64,000 nucleotides of DNA, taken from the NCBI GenBank assembly GCA_031285565.1, contig JAITVY010000035.1:62001-126000 (forward strand). Direction: 5' to 3'. Shown here one piece after another: positions 28,832 through 36,085 of this stretch (within the stretch, counting starts at the first letter, position 1; each line of letters begins with the position of its first letter). The notes beneath the pieces are model-generated. The model was not told where the DNA came from and did no database searches. It saw nothing but the letters and a program-made list of their open reading frames with translations. This stretch comes from Tannerella sp. GTDB taxonomy: Bacteria; Bacteroidota; Bacteroidia; Bacteroidales; Tannerellaceae. The translations under genes and the position numbers were made by a program.

Positions 28832-31075
28832 TTAGAAATTATAAATTATAGTGCCTGCATTGACAAGCTCATCATGAGAGATAATAAATTTCTTTATATC
28901 TTTACCATCTATCATAACCGACTTTAACCTATATTCATCGGCGTTCGCACGATTTGTTTCAATCACGAGTTTATCCTTTTTATAAAATTTAGGATCAAGA
29001 TGTATGGTTACCTTATCAAATACAGGTGCCGTAACGGTATATTCAGGCTTTCCCGGGCAATGCGGATAAAATCCTATCATATTCATCAGCGCCCATGTCG
29101 ACATAGTTCCGGTATCGTCATTGCCCGGTATTCCTCCTGTTTCATTGGTAAAGTGTTTTGCCAATATATCACGAACGATCTTCTGGGTTCTCCATTCCTC
29201 ACCTTTCACTTGCGAAAACAAATGCGGATAAATGATATCCGGCTCATTGGAAACATCAAAATAACCATTATCGAATACGGATTGCAGTTTTTCAACAAAC
29301 TTTTTATTGCCGCCCATTAGTTTGATCAGTCCTGACACATCGTGCGGAACGGCAAATGTATAATTCCAGGCATTACCCTCGTGGAAACCCGGATTAGGCT
29401 CGAAATTAGCACCCAGGACCGGATCGAAAGGAGTCAGGAATGAACCGTCAGGCAGGATGGGACGGAAAGTACCATATTCTTTAGAATAGTAATGCTTATA
29501 TCCTAATGAACGCTCGTAAAACTTCTTTGCATTGTCTTTTTTACCCAATGCTTCGGCAAAGCGCCCTAAATTCCAGTCGGCAACATAATATTCCAAAGCA
29601 TGCGATACGGAATTATCGAACTCTCCTCTCAACGGTACATAACCGAACTTCATATAATCATCGTTATCAGGACGTAGTTTATTCTGAGGCCCCGGAGTAG
29701 TCGCAGACTTAATGAATGCCTCATAAGCGGTTTCAACATCAAAATCCCGTAATCCTTTCAACCATGCGTCTACGATTACCGGAATAGCCGGGTCACCCTC
29801 CATTGTATACGTCTCACGGCGATACAGTTCCCATTTCGGCATCCATCCATGTTCTTTATATATGTCAATCATAGAGCGCATCATATTCAACTGCCTGTCA
29901 GGATATAATAATGTCATTAACTGATGAACATTCCGATAGGTATCCCAAAGAGAGAAAACAGTATAGCGATTTTCTTTTGTAATACCGGTTTTAGCACTTT
30001 CCATCATCGGATATTCTCCATTCACATCCTGTAAGATATTTGGGTGTACTAACGTGTGATATAAAGCGGTATAGAAAACAGTTTTCTGTTCTTCCGTACC
30101 ACCTTCCACCTCGATCTTTGACAGGTCGCTATTCCACATTTCACGCGCTTTGGTATGTACTGCATCAAAGTCAAAACCAGGTTGTTCGGCATTTAAGTTT
30201 GCGCGGGCATTGTCGATGCTTACAAACGACACTCCTACCTGTACCTCAACCTGTTCATTTTGTGTTGTATTAAAGGTAAACCAGGCACCAACATCGTCAC
30301 CTGCGATTTCTTTTTCATATTCTGTATAAATCTTATACTTTCCGGCATCCTTATTCCACTCGTTTTCCCACTCATAACCCGGTCGTTGGAATTTCCAGTA
30401 TCCTGATTGTTCCGGTGTTTTATTTATACGGATTACAAAATAAATAGGGAATACTGCCTGATTTGCCGTATAACAGAAAGTACCCAGCAGCTTCATTCCT
30501 TCCATTTCGCGGTCGTTTACTTTCCGTAAATAAGCCCCGGTTTCGTTAGTCAGTCCTTCGCCCAGATTTAAAAGCACATTACTTTGTCCGGCAGGGAATG
30601 TAAAACGGGCCGTACCTACCCGTAACGAAGCGGATATTTCTGCTTTTACATTGTATTTATCAAGCATTACCGAATAATATCCGGGAGATGCTTTTTCGTC
30701 TTTATAGGTTGTTCCGTATTCTTTATAATCGACATTCAGTTCGCCTGTTGTCGGCATCAACAGCAAACTTCCCATATCAGGACAGCCTACACCGCTAAGG
30801 TTAACATGCGCAAACCCTGTAAGAAAGCTATTGGTATTAACATACGGAGTTGACCACCAGCCTTCATCTTTATTACGCCGGTTCATCTCAGAACCCATCA
30901 CATTAAAAGGGGTTACCGACATAAAACCTTGCGGGCACATAGCTCCCGGGTTGGTAGTACCGAAATTCGTGGTACCTATAAACGGATTCACATAATCCAC
31001 CGGCTTTTTTTGAGCGAATAAACTTGTTGTAAATAATAAGACTAAAACTAATAATGTACTTTTATGAGAATTCAT
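28832..31075 (-). CDS. GH92 family alpha-mannosidase
   Basis: A secreted glycoside hydrolase of family 92, calcium-dependent exo-alpha-mannosidases that trim N-glycans and mannans. A signal peptide (STLLVLVLLFTTSLFAQ) ends near residue 22. The N-terminal beta-sandwich begins DYVNPFIGTTNFG, a signature of the family. The (alpha/alpha)6 domain contains YTVFSLWDTYRNVHQL, EGNAWNYTFAVPHD and GNDDTGTMSTWALMNMIGFYPHCPG, which hold the conserved acidic residues. The length of 747 is typical. No SusCD pair is adjacent, so it seems to be outside a classical polysaccharide utilisation locus. The linkage specificity (1,2, 1,3 or other) cannot be judged from the sequence. Confidence 0.95.
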   Translation of the reverse strand: MNSHKSTLLVLVLLFTTSLFAQKKPVDYVNPFIGTTNFGTTNPGAMCPQGFMSVTPFNVMGSEMNRRNKDEGWWSTPYVNTNSFLTGFAHVNLSGVGCPDMGSLLLMPTTGELNVDYKEYGTTYKDEKASPGYYSVMLDKYNVKAEISASLRVGTARFTFPAGQSNVLLNLGEGLTNETGAYLRKVNDREMEGMKLLGTFCYTANQAVFPIYFVIRINKTPEQSGYWKFQRPGYEWENEWNKDAGKYKIYTEYEKEIAGDDVGAWFTFNTTQNEQVEVQVGVSFVSIDNARANLNAEQPGFDFDAVHTKAREMWNSDLSKIEVEGGTEEQKTVFYTALYHTLVHPNILQDVNGEYPMMESAKTGITKENRYTVFSLWDTYRNVHQLMTLLYPDRQLNMMRSMIDIYKEHGWMPKWELYRRETYTMEGDPAIPVIVDAWLKGLRDFDVETAYEAFIKSATTPGPQNKLRPDNDDYMKFGYVPLRGEFDNSVSHALEYYVADWNLGRFAEALGKKDNAKKFYERSLGYKHYYSKEYGTFRPILPDGSFLTPFDPVLGANFEPNPGFHEGNAWNYTFAVPHDVSGLIKLMGGNKKFVEKLQSVFDNGYFDVSNEPDIIYPHLFSQVKGEEWRTQKIVRDILAKHFTNETGGIPGNDDTGTMSTWALMNMIGFYPHCPGKPEYTVTAPVFDKVTIHLDPKFYKKDKLVIETNRANADEYRLKSVMIDGKDIKKFIISHDELVNAGTIIYNF

Positions 31076-31117
31076 ATATCAATGATTAATAGATTTCGTG
31101 ACTAATTTTATTATCTG

Positions 31118-31125
31118 CAAATATA
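31118..31125 (-). promoter_or_regulatory. -7 box for the GH92 gene
   Basis: The minus strand reads TATATTTG, a perfect TAnnTTTG box, about 45 bp upstream of the GH92 ATG. The predicted start is near 31114. No good -33 box is seen. Confidence 0.5.
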
Positions 31126-31418
31126 TTCATTTTCGACAACTTATACTTTATCCGTCCGGAATGTAAAAAAGCAATTATTAAAAAAAGTTCATTCTGCTTG
31201 ATTTAGCATAATCTAAATCAGACGTATATCTGCTCATTACTTAACGGGAGTGTTCTTTTGAGACAAGAAGCGTAAACAGATACCTCCCTCAAAAACCAAT
31301 CAAATAAAGATCGACTATTATAGAGAAAAAATAAAAATATTTCCGTCGCGCAAAAAGATTGCACACCGCCTCTTTTACTTTGCATCATCAAACAAAGAGA
31401 TCATTGAAATACTCAAAT

Positions 31419-31642
31419 AAAAACAAGTGCCGTAGAAAAGGGTTACTTCGCATTGTAACTGCCCGGGTCGCGGGTTCGAGTCCCGTCACTTCCTCCCAAA
31501 GCAAAATTATTGAATAAATTGAATTTATCTTTTTATGATTCATTTTCAACTTTCAATTCTCAATTTTCAATTAAATTAGGGAGTGTAGCTCAGTAGGTAG
31601 AGCAGGATATAGTCTCTTTTTGCCTGTCGCCTTGTTTTTTTT
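31419..31642 (+). ncRNA. Y-RNA-like ncRNA candidate with permuted tRNA mimic (unit 1)
   Basis: The ends pair: A-run plus CAAG (31419-31427) with CTTG plus T8 (31631-31642), so the 3' end looks like an intrinsic terminator. Inside, AAAAGGG-[TT]-ACT (31436-31447) pairs with AGTCTCTTTT (31611-31620) around a 2-nt bulge. Then come tRNA parts in permuted order: a T-arm GCGGG-TTCGAGT-CCCGT (31470-31486), the 3' acceptor strand CACTTCC (31487-31493), an 85-nt linker, the 5' acceptor strand GGGAGTG (31579-31585, seven pairs including one G-U), and a D-arm GCTC-AGTAGGTA-GAGC (31588-31603). TGCCC (31460-31464) and GGATA (31605-31609) form a weak anticodon-like stem. Bacterial Y RNAs of the YrlA type combine a closing helix with such a tRNA mimic; assignment to that class is inference. 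Confidence 0.6.
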
Positions 31643-31650
31643 AATCCTAT

Positions 31651-31788
31651 AAGCAGAATGTCGTAGAAAAGAGATACTTCGACTCCAACTCAGGGGAGGA
31701 ATAGCGAAGCCGTAAAACCGGCAAGGCTATCCGGTTCGACTCCGGCAATGTCAAGCCCCGTTTCTTTTTTCGCCTGTTACTTCTGCTT
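31651..31788 (+). ncRNA. Second Y-RNA-like ncRNA candidate (unit 2)
   Basis: It shares 20 of 23 bases with unit 1 around TGYCGTAGAAAAGRGWTACT and the closing helix. AAGCAGAA (31651-31658) pairs perfectly with TTCTGCTT (31781-31788), with the same bulged C on the 3' strand as unit 1. AAAAGAG-[AT]-AC (31667-31677) pairs with GTTTCTTTT (31760-31768). GGGG (31693-31696) pairs with CCCC (31756-31759). Inside lie a hairpin ATAGC...GCCG-TAAAAC-CGGC...GCTAT (31701-31730) and a T-arm-like hairpin CCGG-TTCGACT-CCGG (31731-31745). It has no D-arm within the helix. Base pairs differ from unit 1 in a compensating way, which supports a conserved RNA structure. Confidence 0.55.
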
Positions 31789-31799
31789 CTCTATATAAC

Positions 31800-31826
31800 G
31801 CCCTTGTAGCTTAAAAGGACAAAGCT
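31800..31826 (+). other. Orphan tRNA 5'-half-like sequence
   Basis: GCCCTTG-TA-GCTT-AAAAGGACA-AAGC-T reads as the acceptor 5' strand, positions 8-9, and a 4-bp D-arm with the GG of the D-loop, but no anticodon arm or 3' half follows. Its acceptor strand could pair at five of seven positions with CAATGTC (31746-31752) behind the T-arm of unit 2, again in permuted order. It may be part of a larger unit 2, a third decayed copy, or a tRNA fragment. Confidence 0.45.
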
Positions 31827-31904
31827 GCGGAAAAAGGTTTTAACTAAACATTTCATATAATCAGATTGTTTTTAATTGAAATTAATGCAAAATCCAGGAT
31901 CAAT

Positions 31905-32855
31905 ATGAAAAAAGATTTCTTCTTTGTTTTTATGCTGATGTTTGTACTCTTATTGAGTAATCAGGGAATTAGTTATGCACAGATGAAAGGAGATCATTTG
32001 TTGGGAGATTATGGTTTGGCTGCAGGAACTCAGGCTCCTCCTTCTATTTTAGTTGCAGTGCCCATATATGGTTACAATGCATCAAATTTCAGGAATAGCG
32101 ATGGAGATAAAAAAGACGCACCGCATCTTGGGGCTTATCTTGTGGGAGTCGGAGGAACTGTCGTAACCAATTTCAAGATCCTGAATGCCAATTATGGAGC
32201 AGGATTGTTATTTTGTTTTGCCAGTAATAAAATTGACGGGACATACATCCAAGCCGATAATTCTATAGCCTTTAGCGATACATATGTCCAGCCCATTCAA
32301 TTAGGCTGGCATTGGAAAAGGGCGGATCTAACAGTTGGTTACGCCTTATATATGCCAACAGGAAAATATGAATATAAAGGTGACGATAATAGCGGATTGG
32401 GGATGTGGACAAATGAATTTTCAGTAGGAGGAACGTGGTATATGGACAAGAAACGATCTTTTAATTTATCGACCATGGCATATTATGAGATTCATAGCAA
32501 GAAAAAAGATACAGACATACGTGTTGGAAATATTTTAACCCTTGAAGGCGGATTAGCGAAAACTTTTGAGATTCCGATCTCCAAATCACAGGTTCCAATG
32601 GCAATCAATGTAGGGCCTGTTTATTATGCACAGTTCAAAATAACAAATGACGATATACCTGTTGGGGAGCTTGATTTTACCGGAGATAAAGACCATATAT
32701 ATGGTTTGGGAGTGGAAGCTAATATTATGTATCCTAAGACTTTCACGACCCTATCCGCCAGATGGTTGGGCGAAATGGGTGCAAAAAACAGGTTTCAGGG
32801 AAATACTTTTATGATTACGATCGCACAACCGATAAAGTTCTTCACCAAAAAGTAA
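31905..32855 (+). CDS. SphA/MetA-pathway-type outer membrane protein
   Basis: A predicted outer-membrane beta-barrel of 316 residues, similar to the 'phenol degradation meta pathway' (SphA, Phenol_MetA_deg) family, which is named from linked genes and probably acts in uptake of hydrophobic compounds. I start at the ATG 31905, preceded by CCAGGA, which gives a clear signal peptide (FFFVFMLMFVLLLSNQGISYAQ). The mature protein has alternating strands such as LGWHWKRADLTVGYALYMPTGKYEYKG and NEFSVGGTWYMD, and ends in FMITIAQPIKFFTKK. It is a single gene after the ncRNA region. No degradation genes are nearby, so the role here is not known. Confidence 0.8.
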   Translation: MKKDFFFVFMLMFVLLLSNQGISYAQMKGDHLLGDYGLAAGTQAPPSILVAVPIYGYNASNFRNSDGDKKDAPHLGAYLVGVGGTVVTNFKILNANYGAGLLFCFASNKIDGTYIQADNSIAFSDTYVQPIQLGWHWKRADLTVGYALYMPTGKYEYKGDDNSGLGMWTNEFSVGGTWYMDKKRSFNLSTMAYYEIHSKKKDTDIRVGNILTLEGGLAKTFEIPISKSQVPMAINVGPVYYAQFKITNDDIPVGELDFTGDKDHIYGLGVEANIMYPKTFTTLSARWLGEMGAKNRFQGNTFMITIAQPIKFFTKK

Positions 32856-32993
32856 CTTGATACTTCCGGATCAAAGTAAATAATTACTCTGTTTTAAGAG
32901 AAAACAGTCAAAACAAGAAATAAAAGAACAGGGTCGGGTGCTTTTCGAATGCAAAAGCATTAGTAAAACCTGATGGATGTAGCATTCAATTTA

Positions 32994-33569
32994 TTAAGAC
33001 CCTTTCTTCACCTGACCATCCTTCAAATAATAAATCGCATCTCCTTCAGGACAGACGGCAACACCCTGGTCATCAAAATCTAACCGGTGACCATATTCAC
33101 TTACCCAACCGGTCTGATGTGCCGGATTTCCAACAACCAAAGCATAGGGATCTACATCTTTTGTCACAACGGCCCCCGCCCCAATCATGGCGTACGCCCC
33201 GATACGATTACCACAAACAATCGTAGCATTGGCCCCAATTGAAGCGCCTCGTTCTACAAATGTTTCCTTAAACTGATTTCTTCGCGAAATAGCACTACGG
33301 GGGGTAATCACATTAGTAAACACACAACTGGGACCCAAGAATACATCATCTTCACAGATCACACCCGTATAAACAGATACGTTATTTTGTATTTTTACCC
33401 GGTTACCGATAACAACACCGGGAGAGATAACAACATTCTGCCCAATCGAGCAAGACTGTCCGATCGTACATCCTCCCATAATATGCGAGAAATGCCAGAT
33501 CTTTGTTCCGTCACCAATTGTACATCCATCATCAATAACTGCCGACTCATGCGCTTGAAAAGTATCCAT
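32994..33569 (-). CDS. Hexapeptide-repeat N-acetyltransferase (WbpD/WlbB-like)
   Basis: A left-handed beta-helix acyltransferase. Hexapeptide repeats (CTIGDG, CTIGQSCSIGQN, VVIGNRVKIQN, DDVFLGPSC, ASIGANATIV, AMIGAGAVVTKDV) run from residue 10 to 155. The segments KIWHFSHIM, NVSVYTGV, and NPAHQTGWVSEYG closely resemble WbpD, which acetylates UDP-2-acetamido-3-amino-glucuronate in O-antigen synthesis. The length of 191 fits. The partner genes (WbpA/B/E) are not in this window, so the exact substrate is inference. It is a single gene on the minus strand; a short filler separates it from the RsmI-like gene. Confidence 0.85.
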   Translation of the reverse strand: MDTFQAHESAVIDDGCTIGDGTKIWHFSHIMGGCTIGQSCSIGQNVVISPGVVIGNRVKIQNNVSVYTGVICEDDVFLGPSCVFTNVITPRSAISRRNQFKETFVERGASIGANATIVCGNRIGAYAMIGAGAVVTKDVDPYALVVGNPAHQTGWVSEYGHRLDFDDQGVAVCPEGDAIYYLKDGQVKKGS

Positions 33570-33661
33570 AATCGTTTATTTTTGCTCTTCTATTTTCCCT
33601 ACTTAACTACAAAGTTGCGAAGCAACTGATAACTACTTGACTACTTTGACTACTGATTGCA

Positions 33662-34366
33662 TTATTTATAAATCAGAAAGATTGTCGGTTTCTTATTTAA
33701 ATCCGGCATCTTGTTTTTCCATTCTTTAACAGGAAGCGTACGAATAAATTCGTCCTCACATGTAATATTGGAAGCAATGCACAATTTCGTCGTCGGCCGG
33801 CATATGCGTATCAACTCCTCCAGCAGTTTCTGATTCCGGTAAGGAGTCTCGATAAAAAGCTGTGTTTGCCCCTCCGTATAAATCCGCGACTCAAGTGCTT
33901 TAATACGTTCAATACGTGCCGGTGCATCAATCGGCAGGTAACCATGAAAAGCAAAACTTTGCCCGTTAAATCCCGAAGCCATCAATGCCATTAAGATAGA
34001 AGATGGACCAACCAGTGGCACTACATGATATTTTTTCTGCTGTGCAATCGCTACGATATCAGCACCGGGATCGGCTATCGCCGGACATCCGGCTTCCGAC
34101 AGCAGTCCCACCGATTCCCCATGAGCCAAAGGCGTCAGATATCCGGCAATCTGTTCCGGTGAAGTATGCTTATTCAATTCATAAAACGTCAGTTCATCAA
34201 TCTCAATCGAAGGTTCGGTCTTTTTCAGAAACCGACGTGCCGAACGAATATTCTCTACAATAAAATGTTTTATTTGCAAAATAACTTCGCGATTATATGA
34301 CGGCAACACCCTATGGTGATCCGTTTCGCCTAATGTCACTGGAATCAGAAAAAGAGCCGGATGCAT
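33662..34366 (-). CDS. SAM-dependent methyltransferase, tetrapyrrole-methylase/RsmI-like
   Basis: A TP-methylase-fold protein of 234 residues. Motifs are ALFLIPVTLGE (N-terminal strand), ESVGLLSEAGCPAIADPGADIV (SAM-binding, near 85-105) and the VVPLVGPSSILMALMASGFNGQSFAFHGYLP block near 118-148. These resemble RsmI, which 2'-O-methylates C1402 of 16S rRNA. Bacteroidetes often carry a second RsmI-like paralog with a shifted N-terminus (here starting after the usual LYVVGTPIGN motif is replaced by LIPVTLGE), and this looks like that form. The substrate is therefore uncertain. Confidence 0.8.
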   Translation of the reverse strand: MHPALFLIPVTLGETDHHRVLPSYNREVILQIKHFIVENIRSARRFLKKTEPSIEIDELTFYELNKHTSPEQIAGYLTPLAHGESVGLLSEAGCPAIADPGADIVAIAQQKKYHVVPLVGPSSILMALMASGFNGQSFAFHGYLPIDAPARIERIKALESRIYTEGQTQLFIETPYRNQKLLEELIRICRPTTKLCIASNITCEDEFIRTLPVKEWKNKMPDLNKKPTIFLIYK

Positions 34367-34483
34367 AAATTTAATTACGTTCTTTTTCTACAAAGATAGT
34401 GCAAGTCGAGAGCAATACAAAACGAACTTGTTTGTTTTTATTGCCGAGGCGCAGCCTATTTTCGCTTTGTGAAACAAATATAT

Positions 34484-34491
34484 TACTTTTG
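34484..34491 (+). promoter_or_regulatory. -7 box for the rRNA methyltransferase gene
   Basis: TACTTTTG is a perfect TAnnTTTG box with the start near 34495. It decides the translation start: the in-frame GTG at 34469 lies upstream of the transcript, leaving ATG at 34511. Confidence 0.6.
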
Positions 34492-34510
34492 TCGTAAACA
34501 AACCGTAAAT

Positions 34511-35923
34511 ATGGATTTCCCGAACGAATTTATCGTACGAACCAAACTGTTACTGGGAGAAAACTTCCCGGCTCTGGAAGATGCTTTGCAGAAAGAAGCG
34601 CCTGTCAGTATCCGGTTGAATTCAAACAAACTATCAGCAACACCCTCCTATGAAAAAGTAAGTTGGTGTAATACGGGATATTACCTGCAGGAACGTCCGT
34701 CATTCACTTTTGATCCGTTATTTCATGCAGGATGCTATTACGTTCAGGAAGCATCATCGATGTTTCTGGAACAAGCTATCAAACAATATATACCCAATCC
34801 GGCAATCTGCCTGGATTTATGTGCAGCGCCAGGAGGTAAATCAACACACTTAGCCAGTATATTACCTACAGGCAGCTTACTGGTAAGCAATGAAGTAATT
34901 CGTAGCCGGTCAGTCATCTTAGCAGAAAATACAGCCAAATGGGGAATGCCGGATACAATCGTAACCAGCAATGACCCGAAAGAAATCGGGAAGCTTACCC
35001 ACTTATTTGATGTAATCGTTGCCGATCTGCCATGCTCCGGAGAAGGAATGTTCCGGAAAGATCCGGAAAGCCGTAACGAATGGAGCATTGCTAACGTACA
35101 GCTATGTGCTACCCGTCAACGGCGTATTATACACGATATATGGAATGCACTTAAGCCTGGAGGACTACTGATCTACAGCACCTGTACTTTCAACAGGGAG
35201 GAAAATGAAGAAAACATTCAATATCTGGCAAATACACTCAATGCCGAAGCATTACCAATTTCTGTCGGAAATGAGAGTCTGATTTATCATGCAATACAGT
35301 CTGATCTTCCGGCATACCGCTTTCTGCCACATTTGACAAAAGGTGAAGGATTCTTTATTGCGATATTACGCAAACCGGAAAGCGAAAAACAACAGATCTC
35401 TTCAAAAAACAAAAAGAAACAAAAGCAAGCACCACTACCTGTTCCGGCAACGGTAAAAGATTGGATTACCGGGTATGATCGCTATCAGTTTTTTACGTCT
35501 TCGAACGGAAGCTTGCAAGCCATACCTGTAGATCATTTTGATACATACCAATTTATAACAGAAACATTACATGTGATCTCAGCAGGAATCCCGGTCGGGG
35601 AAGTCAAAGGGAAAGACCTGGTTCCCACACCGGCATTGGCATTTAATTTAGCATTCAACCAAATGTCATTTACAAGAGTTGATCTGCAATGGGAAGAAGC
35701 GATTCGCTTTTTACAAAAAGAAGCACTTACACTTCCTGCTGATATACCCAAAGGATTTACACTGATTACCTTCCGGAATCAGCCACTGGGCTTTGTAAAA
35801 AACATTGGTAATCGTGCCAACAATCTATATCCGCAGGAATGGCGTATTCGAAGCAAGCATTTGCCGGAGACTATGCCTAATATTCTACAATCGAACAACG
35901 CCCTAGTTTATAATACATTATAG
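34511..35923 (+). CDS. rRNA cytosine-C5-methyltransferase (RsmF/RsmB-like)
   Basis: A NOL1/NOP2/Sun (NSUN) class m5C methyltransferase. The catalytic pair of cysteines is visible in VADLPCSGEGMFRKDP (motif IV) and YSTCTFNREENEE (motif VI); the SAM-binding DLCAAPGGKSTHLA lies near 105-118. C-terminal to the Rossmann domain (from about 320) are an extension with ADIPKGFTLITFRNQPLGFVKN and a PUA-like end, as in RsmF (YebU). The start at 34511 gives MDFPNEFIVRTKLLLG, fitting the family. The length is 470. The substrate is probably 16S rRNA, by family. Confidence 0.9.
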   Translation: MDFPNEFIVRTKLLLGENFPALEDALQKEAPVSIRLNSNKLSATPSYEKVSWCNTGYYLQERPSFTFDPLFHAGCYYVQEASSMFLEQAIKQYIPNPAICLDLCAAPGGKSTHLASILPTGSLLVSNEVIRSRSVILAENTAKWGMPDTIVTSNDPKEIGKLTHLFDVIVADLPCSGEGMFRKDPESRNEWSIANVQLCATRQRRIIHDIWNALKPGGLLIYSTCTFNREENEENIQYLANTLNAEALPISVGNESLIYHAIQSDLPAYRFLPHLTKGEGFFIAILRKPESEKQQISSKNKKKQKQAPLPVPATVKDWITGYDRYQFFTSSNGSLQAIPVDHFDTYQFITETLHVISAGIPVGEVKGKDLVPTPALAFNLAFNQMSFTRVDLQWEEAIRFLQKEALTLPADIPKGFTLITFRNQPLGFVKNIGNRANNLYPQEWRIRSKHLPETMPNILQSNNALVYNTL

Positions 35924-36085
35924 CATTGCATATTACCCACCATTCAACCCCTTGCATGAGACATCTCATAATTACAATATTCTCAGCACTGATGTGATTG
36001 GGCTATGGCCGATTTTCTCTTCAATCGGAATGACGATTGTCTTCCCCTTTCTTCTTTTTCCTTTCTCCTTTTGACTTATTCTTCT

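Noticed and set aside
31359-31382. Promoter TTG ... TACTTTG upstream of the ncRNA unit 1
   Set aside because: The spacing is only 14 bp and the -7 box lacks one T; it may work, but I could not support it as a feature.
31457-31497. A normal tRNA gene suggested by the T-arm and acceptor end
   Set aside because: No D-arm or 5' acceptor strand precedes it; the matching 5' half lies 85 nt downstream. It is listed as part of a permuted tRNA mimic instead.
32939-32959. Hairpin TGCTTTT-CGAATGC-AAAAGCA as terminator
   Set aside because: Only seven AT-rich pairs and no T-run; too weak to call between the two converging genes.
35995-36018. Third copy of the recJ/TPR leader element (TGATTGGGCTATGGCCGATT)
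   Set aside because: It needs a gap, matches only about 17 of 23 positions and lies between converging gene ends, so it may be chance.
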